From: Solicoccozyma terricola
Lineage: Eukaryota; Basidiomycota; Tremellomycetes; Filobasidiales; Piskurozymaceae
Assembly: GCA_001600875.1 (NCBI GenBank)
Contig: BCLD01000006.1
Coordinates: 518,300 to 582,299 of the forward strand
Direction: 5' to 3'
Length of the DNA: 64,000 nt
Part shown: piece by piece, positions 1-12,105 of the stretch
Numbering within the stretch: position 1 is the first letter of the stretch
Layout of the letters: each line of letters begins with the position of its first letter
Translations under genes and position numbers: made by a program
Notes under the pieces: generated by a model
Told to the model about the DNA's origin: nothing
The model's input: only the letters and a program-made list of their open reading frames with translations
The model's database searches: none

Positions 1-2312
1 CCCCACTTCATCATCAGAACTGAGAGAATTTGAACACCACGCACGACTCACCCTCCAGACCACTATGTGCTAGGAGCGCACACGTCGCTGTCTCCAATCC
101 TCGACAAACTTCATCCTGCGAGATCTCAGCTTTACGAACGACCCCTCTCGAGCTCACACCAAGATCAGCAGGTTTGATGATCTCAGGCATCGCCACCATC
201 GTCCTATGTTGTCCCGTAATCAACGCCGAAAGATTACTATGTTGACATCGCATCTCCGCAAGTGTGTTCAGATTGGCGGCAATCAAGTGAGACATGTGTT
301 TGGAGGTGTCACCCTTTGACTTGGTTCTTGCCCGCTTGAAAGTACCATTAGGACCTGGTGCCGATGAAGTTGTTTGGTGGTCCGCTGTCGTCGCCATGAT
401 AGAAACTGGTGGAATGTGACGAAGGGTCACAATCTGGGTATTTAATTCGTTGTCGATTTCACCATTGCAAGACAGCTTTCCCTGAACTGAGGATGACATC
501 GCCATCCTCTCCGATCTTCCAAACATAGTCTTGTTAGGCGTCTGATCAGGCAGTGGACTTTCAGGAACAGCAAGCCCTCGAGGAAGAACAGGCATTTTGT
601 TGAGCGTATAATCTCGCGGGATATAGATGTCCTCCTCCTGTATGTGATAAAACAAGAAATTTGCTCGTGAGCCAAACGACTCGCGCGTCCTTTTCGTATC
701 AGTATTACAAACTTACGATGATCTCTCCCGCTGAAGTCGTCTTCAAAGCATCTAGCAGCCCGCCAAAATAAGATTACAGTCAATCCTCCGTAGTTGTATA
801 AGGATGCGCAAGGATCAATATACCTAAAATGAGGCCATCTGGCTGCAAGCTTTCACCATCCGCCGTAGCTTTGGTTGAGATGATCTCGTTGCTTGATATC
901 TATCCCAGGACAAGCGAATCAGCAAGATGCAAGAGGATGTTTGATAATGGTGCCTCTGACGAGAAACTAAACCCACTTTAGACCGATTGGATAAAAGATT
1001 CACACTCTCCACAGGTTCTACAAGAAATTCAAGATGATGATCCGCTTTTTGTTTCATCAACATTGCTTGCGCCCGTATAGGATGGGTCTGAGACCGGTTC
1101 GTCGGTATGATCAGTATACTGTCGGGGGAGATCCAAAGAGTCGAGGTTGCTTACCTCCAAGGAGTTGTATTGCAAGCAGTTGGCCCATATTAGGTTAAGA
1201 TCTCGAGCGAATGATTTCTTGCTCTTATATACTCGAGATTTGACGTTTTTGAGAACAGTGGATAGATCCATAGGGTGTTTAATATCTGTGATTGGCGAAT
1301 GTAAGGGGTTGACAATTTGGCACGCCAGAATGAATGCAAGAGAGAGATTGGGGAACGAACAAGTATCGTAGTCTGGAGCGAGCTTCTTTGAGACTGGTTT
1401 CAGGAACGGTTCGGCGGCAGTCTGTATTGCAGGTAAATGTGGTAGGAGTCAATATCATGCAGTGCGATTATCCTAAATCGGGGACTGGGGACTCACACTC
1501 GCACGAAGCTCATTGACGATCCGTTCCAAACTCTCGCAGAATTCCTCATGCGATCTCGACGCGGTCTATGTAGCAAAGGTGAAATTAGCCCGAGAGCGTC
1601 AGTAGACCGCACAGAATAATGCTGGTCACACTCGTAACAGACAAAGAATAGTGCTCGTTGTACACGCAGAAGACGATGAACTTCGCTCCGCGACGTCAGA
1701 AGCAATGAATGCTCACTACGTGCGCGGAATAAGAGCTCCCTACCGGGAGCAAGGCCACCCGCTCCGTAAAGAAATGAGTGCTCGCTATGCTCGCAAGACA
1801 ATAGTCTTCGCTCCGCGAAGACAGAAGCAACGAGTGCTCACTACGTTCGCAGTGGAAGAGCTCCCTTACTTGAGCATCGCTCCCGAGCCGGGTTAACTTT
1901 GCTGCGCTCGCGGATCACACTCACACGTCCGACTTGAGTATCTGCCAAGAGTTGTCGAAATTCCTGCTCTGTGAGATTGACAGCGCCAGGACGAGCTTGT
2001 AGTGAAGGAATGAGGTACTGTTTTGACGATTTAAAAATGGCCAAGAGTCTTTAGTTTCACAACCCTGGTCAAACTCTCGGATGGGGACGGGGGGTTCTGA
2101 CTGACCTTCATGATGAGTAGACGGCGATGTGTATATCCTCTCCACTGCTCCAACTCCCTCTGACACTGGAGCCTGCCTGGTCTTGGATATGTGTTGGGGT
2201 CGATGATTTCGAGCGAGTAGCAGGCAGTTGAGCACCCATTCTCTCCGGCGTTCAATAGCCATCCATCGCTTATGTAATACAGAACATTCATATATCCATA
2301 TCCCGCCACCAA
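1..2312 (-). CDS. SPT7: SPT7-like SAGA complex subunit with bromodomain (partial, 3' end off the window)
   Basis: Predicted nuclear scaffold subunit of the SAGA histone acetyltransferase co-activator. Read on the minus strand, the exons I can splice are 2312-2106, 2017-1925, 1565-1497, 1421-1361, 1285-1155, 1087-977, 899-824, 751-717 and 637-52. The bromodomain lies in exons 4-5, around PMDLSTVLKNVKSR and ending in the acetyl-lysine-reading Asn of ANCLQYN. Exon 6 (THPIRAQAMLMKQKADHHLE) matches the segment that follows the bromodomain in Spt7 proteins. The end of exon 9 (RGLETATCALLAHSGLE) looks like the start of the Spt7 histone fold. Start chosen: first ATG of the open exon; only about 130 residues precede the bromodomain, shorter than yeast Spt7. 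The end is not seen: a donor follows position 52, and the only acceptor in the window would make a 32-bp intron, so the next exon probably lies outside. The 359-bp intron 1566-1924 carries the repeat described separately. Confidence 0.85.
1566..1924 (-). repeat. SPT7 intron filled with GCGAGC-type degenerate tandem repeats
   Basis: This intron is 359 bp against 50-90 bp for its neighbours. On the sense (minus) strand it carries repeated units such as GCGAACGTAGTGAGCACTC, GCGAGCATAGCGAGCACTC and GCGCACGTAGTGAGCATTC. Units of the form GCGGAGCGAAG and a GCTCCCGGTAGGGAGCTCTT hairpin-like segment lie between them. The same units occur in sense orientation in introns at 30477-30858 and 53240-53632. 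It is not a known element to me. Confidence 0.8.
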
Positions 2313-2342
2313 ACAACGCTCAGCTATGACCTAGCCCCTACC

Positions 2343-4072
2343 CTACCCCAACACACTCGCTGTCCTCCTCAGACTCGGGACATCCAACTGCGACACCGGT
2401 ACCATCGTCTTGGTCCGCCTCATCATGTAGGTAGTCGGAGTAGGCGATGAGGGGACTTGTGATGGTCGACGTCGTCGTTGTTGGAGCGGTCGCTGTCTGG
2501 ATCGAGAAGCAAGGTTCTTGATTCGTTGTCTTCGTTCGTCTGGTGCTTTACGCGACATCTTGTTTGTTCGAACATCTTCTTGATCGTGATGGATATCATC
2601 ACGGTTCCTCCTCTTGATTCCGATATTGTTCCTATCTTGATCGTCCTCCACAACGGTGACCTTGTATCGAATCGATGTTCTCATATCGGATTGAAATACA
2701 GAACGACGAGTGGGTGTCCTCGAGGGGTTAAACACAGGCTGATTGGGGAACACGTCTCCGAGTGGGGTACTGTTGTAGATCATCGATGATGACGACGAGT
2801 AGTCATTCTGCTGTTGAGTGATTGGGAGAGGTGTAACACCTGGTTCGCCGCCTCCAACACGTTGTTGTGCTTCCTCTCGTACCGGATCACTTCCGTCATC
2901 TCGTTCTCCTCGTCCTCGTTCTCGTCCTTGTCCTTCTCTCATTTGTAACGACGTCATTGCACTGTTCTTCTTACGTCCACCAGCACTAACCGCCAAAACC
3001 CCCCACAAATCAACATCCAACAAAATCAATTTCCAAAACCGAATCTCCAAGGAAGACGATCTCCCACAAAACTCACCTCCACCTCATCAACCCGCTATCC
3101 GCTTCTTTAAACATCAAACTTCCACTTTGCGTTCCTTTCTTGATCGGTGAACTCGAGAAATCAACATCTTTACGATCTTCTATCTCGTCCGGAGGAACGA
3201 GAATCAGGAGTTTACGCATCGTACTCAAGGGAGCTAATCCATATGGTGGCGGCGGTGGTGGTCTTGCAGGTACATTTCGGGAAGGAACGTCTGGGAATAC
3301 TGAGATCAACTCAAAATTACGAGTACTACGTATCGATTGTTTCTTATTCGGACCACTTCGAGAACGACGTCTATTAGTGTCTGAATCAGTGAATTGAAGA
3401 ACCGGTTTACTACGAGGTAGTATCGGGAGTGGAGTTTTCATTTGTTCGTGGTTCTCGTTGATTTGGTTTGTGATATCGAGGTGGGTCGAAGATGAATCAA
3501 GGACGGATGTGATTGGTGGACTGGAGGTGAATATCTGATGCTTTTGAGCAGATGGAAGTTGGAGAGTCCCGCGTTGTGGAATAGACATGGAAGGGTTTGG
3601 GCCGTAGGTGACGTCTGTGAAGTGTTGGGAAGATGAGGATTGATGTAGATGAGATAGGGGGTTGATAATTCCAGTCGGTGTGAAAATTTGCTATAGTGGT
3701 TTCGAAGATCAATTAGCGTGAATGAATATTGAATCGTTGCTATTTGGTTCAACTAACCTGTTCAGTGATCTGCTGTTCATATCCGTTCTCCTCGATGAGT
3801 TGGTTCTCGCCACCCATACCATCATCACCTTCTTTATCATCTTTTTCTTCTATAGTCCTCTGTACTCTAGTAACACCGTCTTCCCCGCTCGTCTCAATGA
3901 CTTCCGCTCTCAACGAGCGCGGTGAACTGCGATCCCATCGAGTGCGCTTGCTCTGAGGAGGGAAGTACCGTTACGATGGTCAGCGGAAATGCAGCCAAGA
4001 GCAGACAATGCGGGATGAGATGTGGTGCAGGTGGGATTGACTGACCCTGAACCGGACCTCCTCTGCCCTCAT
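2343..4072 (-). CDS. Unrecognised low-complexity protein
   Basis: Four exons splice cleanly on the minus strand (4072-4046, 3952-3758, 3690-3077, 2985-2343) and give 492 aa; the frame closes exactly (1,479 nt). The protein starts MRAEEVRFRSKRTRWDR, has an acidic stretch in exon 2, and a proline run (PPPPPPYGLAP) near residue 185. Its C-terminal half is rich in Arg, Ser, Gln and Asp. I see no enzyme motif, membrane segment or coiled coil and do not recognise a family. The charged, Arg-rich composition suggests a nuclear protein, which is inference. It ends 30 bp before the SPT7 start in the same orientation. A single longer transcript unit, with this as an N-terminal part of SPT7, cannot be excluded, but the stop at 2343 and the absence of a good donor argue against it. 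Confidence 0.7.
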
Positions 4073-4311
4073 GACGGTGTGGTACTTGCTGGTCGATGGT
4101 GACGGGGTGGTTGATATGCCCTGATGGCAAACGACTGGGAGGTTACTACCCCTTCCCCGCCACGATTACACGTCATTTACATTTCACCCGTCCCCCCCTC
4201 CCCCCTGCCGCTTGCGAGTCGCGATGATGACCTCCCTCCCCTCCCTCGCATCCTCCAGACATACACCTTCAGCAACACATCTACTTCTACCCCTCATACA
4301 TCGAACACAAC

Positions 4312-6385
<2,074 letters not shown>

Positions 6386-6426
6386 TGACGATGCCTATAT
6401 GATGATTTACGATGTCGAATGTCACA

Positions 6427-7693
6427 TTACAACGTTCTAACCGATCTTCCCTGGTCCTGCAGGTCATCGATGATATCTACGCCACCATTTTTCAGTCTCA
6501 TCCTCTCACACTCCTTGACCGCAAGCATCTTCCTGCAGAACTTTGCGAGCGATTCCCCTTCCGTGGTGTCCAGCTGCAGGCTCTGCGCTACAAGGGCACA
6601 TTCCTCATCCGATGGTATATGCGGCCAGTCGGCGTTCTCGCTTGAGCTTTGCTCCATGACGAACTCGACCGGACTACCATGATTGAACAGCCGTGGTCCA
6701 AGGGCAGCCGCAGCTGCTCGCCTACACCGCTCAACAGACGGTAGAAGTGCGTCAATCGCTACCAGCACATTGCTATCTCTTTCCTCTGCCTGCCAGGTAA
6801 TCAGAGACGATTCCAGATCCACTAGAAATGGCAGATGCACGCCACGGTCTGCCATAGCATACAGCATGGCTATAAAAGAATCTGCAAAGGGCGAGAATGG
6901 CTTGAGTGAAGGCTATTGGATCCGAGGCAGTGAGGTCGCTCACCTCGATGTTCACCAGCGATGGATAGGGCCCGAGCTGCAGTATGAGTGATCGCCGAGT
7001 TGCCGTTCAATTTCCACTATGAGGACCTAAAGTTAGCATGTCACTCAAACATTCGGCCGGTCTGGATGAAGCATACTCACCCATCGTTTAGTCATGTCTG
7101 CCACTTTCAGACAGCTCTCCTGGTCACCTAGAGCAATAGCTGCTCGCATGGCAGTGTCCATGGTCTCCTTAGCAGAGGCGCTGCCGATGTCCGAGCTGTT
7201 CATAGAAATCCATGCGAGGCACAGGTCTAAGCACGGCCGGTAGGATCTAGTGTGGTACAAGTGGATCATGTTAGAGTCTAGTGGAGATCAAATACAGTCA
7301 ATCAGCATAGGTCAAGGGTTTCCGTTGGACAGGCTTCAACTAACCTGCCATTTTCGCATCGAAAGCTTGGAGGATGGAGGAGTCGGGATCCTGTCGTATC
7401 CTTGGATCATTCTTCAGGCCAGCGTACCACTGAGCGATGATCACATCGTCACTATGTATTCTACTGATATCGAGCGAAAGCATGCGACTTACCCCTGGCT
7501 CCGTCAATGCATCACGTTTCCGATATATCCTCTTGCTATCCGCGAATGCTCTGTTCATCCTCATCTCCCGGCCCGTCGGGATCACTAGCTCATCTGGATC
7601 ATCGTCGAGCAATAGATCTGCAAAGTAGTCTTCCTCCAGTGTAGACTGCTCGGCTAGAGGTAATATCGGGTCAGGATCGGAGCTTGAGGTCAT
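6427..7693 (-). CDS. Unrecognised helical protein
   Basis: Five exons (7693-7493, 7429-7345, 7277-7081, 7016-6944, 6881-6427) close to 336 aa. The N-terminus is acidic (ILPLAEQSTLEEDYFADLL). The middle (SYRPCLDLCLAWI; TAMRAAIALGDQESCLKVAD; AARALSIAGEHRDSFIAML) has the alternating helical look of TPR-like repeats, reminiscent of TPR adaptors such as TRAPPC12-type proteins, but no diagnostic motif is present. The C-terminal exon contains an Ala-rich helix (RRAAAAALGPRL). No signal peptide or membrane segment is seen. The exon 4 acceptor (tcatag, before 7016) was chosen because the alternatives hit stops. Function is not assigned. Confidence 0.7.
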
Positions 7694-7888
7694 GTTGAGC
7701 TGTAACGGTGAAGTGCAAACGATACTTTACATTGTCAACAACCAGCTTTTGACTTTTCGTGTTTCACATGGCTGCGATTAGTATCACTCCTCTCCAGGAC
7801 AAGTCATGTATGTCATCATCCAGCACAAGCGACCACTCGTAAAGATAGTTCATACAACCTAGACAACTCTGCATTGCATCTCTCACCC

Positions 7889-10800
7889 TCACGGTGCCAT
7901 AGTGTCCTTGTTGAGTGGCTTGCAAATTATACGAAGGACCTCGGCGGATACAGCGTCATTGGTTGTTCGAACAGTTATTCTTGCAAGCTTGGCATCTCGA
8001 TTGGGCTCAACGCGCACGAGGATACCACTGTTCAGGAGGTCGGTTTCAGTGAGTAGGCAAGAGGCTAAGTACACATCTCCATAACTCACATCTTCCCCGT
8101 AGCGGTGTGGAGCACGCCAGCTGCAACCAGCTAAGAAAAACACGTCCGAAGCGTGAGGCTAGACCTCAATCTTTAAAGATGACAAAACTCACATTCTGTG
8201 GATTCGGGTCGACACCATCCAACAGAGCCAACTTTTGACCTGCCACAACGTTGGAGTTCCGTGCTAGGTCTACAGAACCATCCGGTGTCAGCTGAATTGG
8301 AAAGACGAGCTGTGCCTCTCTAGGCGGTCCTGAGAGGGGCAATCGATTGTTAAAGTTGCCACCTGAAAAGAAATCCAGTATAACTCACCACCGATGACCT
8401 TCCACCTCTCAAAGAACGCGTTGGCATCCAAATGCGCTGGCTCAACGAAGCGTGTGAGGAAGACTGGCAGCCGTAGGACCAGATTTCGGACAGTTCCAGC
8501 TATGAAGGATATGCGCACGAGAGGCATAGACGAAAACATCGCCATGCACTCGAGCTGTATCAGGTACTGAACTTGCTCCAAGCCCGGCACTTCCTTCGCC
8601 GGCGATGTGAAGAATCGAGCAGATAGAGCTTCCGGCTCTGGACACTCGATTTCGGCTGAAAACGAGGTGAAGGGTTGTGCGACCTTGTTGCCAAGGAATA
8701 GGGCGATTCGGCCGTGGTGCCCATGATATTCGGCTTTGACACCGATCTGTAACTGCTCATCTTCGTACAGCACACCTTCAGAGTTGTAGCTGAGTCTTTC
8801 GAGCCACTGTAATAGGTGCGCGAAGATTTCGTCAGCATGGGATGAGCTGCACACTGGTTGGATCTTCCTCACCTTCTCCACATTCGCACCTTTCGTCAAT
8901 GCCATCTGAGCCAATGCTAGACTGGTTGATACATGGCTCTGACCTGCCAGCGCTGAAACCGGCTCCTCCTCGGCAGTACTGTTCTGCTGCATTAGTGGCA
9001 CCTCCTGAGCGGTCTGAAGACCGCCGAGATCAAGTCCAGCAAGCGAGCTCATCACATCGTCTGTTGCTACTGAAGGGTCTGCACCCATCATGTCGTACAC
9101 GCCGACGGGCTCGTCCACGATGGTTTCCTCCTGCGTCGTTGCTCTTATATCCGGCTGTGTCCGCGTCACCACAGACGGCGGAGTCGAGTTCGAGTCTGTG
9201 AAGGTCCTGAATCGGGCTGCCTCCCTTTCCTTGTTGTCTCCCTTGCCACCGATAACCCACGTTCTCTTGTCATTGGTTGCGTTGCCTTTACTATGCAGGC
9301 GATTGAGCAGAGCTGATTGACGCTCCGGGAAGGGTGGCATCTCCTCGCACACAACCTCAAGCAGAGCATTATCATCCTCCATCTTTGCTATCGTATAATA
9401 CTCGCATGCTCGTTGCTGCAATTCGGCGTCGAGAACGTGACGGTACCTCTCAAAGATGTTGATGAGGTGATCTCTGATCTCAGGGAACAAATTCACCCAC
9501 TACAAGCCCCACGGATCAGCAAACGATCGTATGACAAGAAGTCCACTTGAATTCACCTTGATATACGTGGTCAAGAGCAGTGCACGGGTGGGTGCAGAGC
9601 ACAGATTGATCTTGCTGTGCAGGGCATGGAACTGCTCGATCGGACTGCAACCATCATCATTTGCGATGAGATGACCAAATTCTCCCAAAATATAGCCTCC
9701 GACTTTGATGAGACTTTCATGACAAGATGAAACACGCAGGTGGTCAAAGACGGCTTTTGCAGCGTATTGTTGCAGGTCCTCGTTGTTGGTAACCAGCTGA
9801 ACGACTCGGTACCAAACCTCGGGACCGACGTGATCTCCGGCCGTTGAAATGAGCTGAAGGATGATGTCGACATACCACTCATACTGTTATCAAAAGGTGA
9901 AGGTTCAATCAGCATGTTAATTTGGCTGATGACGGAAAACGATGCCAACAAAACTCGACTCACCTCTGTCGCGAATCTCTCGGTCAAGATCGCAATCTTC
10001 AAGACCATCTCCTCTCTTAAATTGTAGTCTGCAGTCTGGAGATATCGCAGCAATTCCCCTACAATAATCTTTGCATTTGTCGTGTCGCACATTGAATATA
10101 GCAAATCCAGACCTCTCCGACGAACACTGATGTCTCTGTCCTTGAGCGACTGAATGATAGTGTCCTGGTGCATCTTGATGGGTTCCAATGACTCTGAGCA
10201 TGCAGCGAGATGTGCCATCGAGTCCAAACCAAGATATCGAACATTGGTTTCCTTCGCAAGGATGAAGCGACCAAGAAGTCGAGCTGCGGCAGTGACAACT
10301 TTCGACTCGGGATCCAGATGAATTGCGAGGTTAATCGCCTCAAATAGAACGGCATTTTGAGCATTGTTGTGTTGTACGTTCTGCAGAGGAGAGCACGTCA
10401 GTGGCGGTTCGAGATGGACACTTACACTCCGTGAGACGGCCACTAACCTTGGGCGTTTCCTGGGAATTGTCGATGATGGCCTGCAAGCTGTTCTCGAGGA
10501 CAGCTTTGATTTTCACATTACCTGGGAGAGGTACACGCCTAGGTGTGAGACGGGGATAGTTGATTCTCCCGCGGCGACACTTACTCGGCGGAGGATAATA
10601 CTGCAGCAATCGAAGAAGCTTGATCTGCAGCCAAGGGATGGGTACCTATTTGCGAGCGGTGCTCAGCAATCTTACCCATTGACTAGTATAAGCCATGACA
10701 CGCTTACTTTGTAGTAGACATAATCAGCTGGGAACTCTCGGCTGAAGATAAGCTAATGGAAAATGGTTGTGAGTATAGGTTAGTCAAAACGCGAGCGAAT

Positions 10801-11827
10801 GCCAGGACTTACAAATCGCAGGCGGTCGACAGCTTTCTGGTAGCAAGTGGAGAACGCATCCAGGTGATCTTGAGCAAGAGCCATTACAAGACTCGTTGCC
10901 GTGAGGCACACACCCTGGATGTAGACGAGATACCGTCAGGCAACCGGGTAAAGACAAGAGGCAATTGTCCCCAGCTCACAGGGTCCGAATCATCCATAAT
11001 GCTGACTATCCGCTCTGCCCATTCTGTGACTGGTAGGACGGTTGGATGCTTGCGGTACATTCGAAGAAGAGTCAAAGCAGCCTTCTTCTTCACAAAGGTG
11101 TTGGAAGTGCTAAGAGGGGTGAACGACATGTCAGCTCCTAGCCGTGTCACTGCCTTTCAATCCAAAGCTCACGCGCTGATCAACAGCCTATGGACATCCC
11201 CACTAAGCGCTTCTGCCATCTCCTTCCCGCCGATGTTCGCGATGGCATGTAGAGCCAGACAATTGTTGATTTCGTTGGCGTCGTCGAGGTCCTTTCTTAT
11301 CGAGTTTATGACCAAACGGATGAGATCGGAATTCTCATGCAAGAGGAGAGTCAGAGCGAGATAGCCCTGCTCAAAAGCAAGTCAATGAATCAATACAATG
11401 ACATGAGGCGAGATAGGGACGTTGGTTAACGCACGATCTGTTTTTCACTGTACTTTGTACTCGAGATCAGGTTAATGGCCTCCATATGACCGACGTCAAC
11501 CTTGTATCCAAGGATGTAGGTGAAAACCACTTTCGCGAGGTACTTTTTTTTCTGGTAACCATCGAGATTTCCCTCTAAGAGCGGACGACAACAGAGATTA
11601 GCAGACATTCATGACCAGGATGCATCTCACAAACCTTTGAACTTTTGCCGAATGTGGGCCATCTCCCGATTGATCCTCTTCTCTTCGAGTTCCCGAACGC
11701 GACATGCTCGGAGGTCCGAGATGTACTGTAGGACAGTTCAAGCCACGACGATCAGTTCATGTATCGAACAGACATTCCATTTGCTGAAATTACCAACCTG
11801 CGTCAGTCCACGCATCGAGGATGCCAT
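7889..11827 (-). CDS. APL3: AP-2 complex subunit alpha (large adaptin)
   Basis: Large subunit of the AP-2 clathrin adaptor for endocytosis at the plasma membrane. The first exon (11827-11798) encodes [10 protein letters not shown]. The next exons give the alpha-adaptin trunk: [57 protein letters not shown], and [19 protein letters not shown], which are highly conserved alpha-adaptin solenoid sequence. A low-complexity hinge (about 9300-8900, Ser/Thr/Ala-rich) joins the trunk to a C-terminal appendage, where the gamma-adaptin-ear-like beta sandwich and the platform end in the exon stopping at 7889 ([17 protein letters not shown]). About 15 short exons span 3.9 kb. I checked several junctions (for example a 62-bp intron before the last exon) but not the whole frame. 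No paralogous AP-1 or AP-3 features were seen. Confidence 0.93.
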
Positions 11828-12105
11828 CTTCAAGGATTCGACCTCTTTCGTTTGACCTAATTGCTCTCTTTTACCGGGATTGATGGCGTTGGTGTGTAAG
11901 GGTGGATCAAGGAGATAAGCTCACTACCATGTGCTGTTGGAATGGTGAGATGGAGTGATGCTCAAGGGAAATCTGGTCGACCACAGAAGGTCACACTACA
12001 ATAGCCAGCCGGGCCAATTCCAACGGCCACTGATGCCCGCCACTGTGGGTCCAACTGGGCCAAATAGTCTGTGCAAATGGTCAAGTATGGGTGAACATAT
12101 ATACA

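Noticed and set aside
9571..10443. Single 290-aa exon in alpha adaptin
   Set aside because: The end of this ORF runs into introns (9.90-9.96 and 10.38-10.45 kb); only parts of it are exonic.
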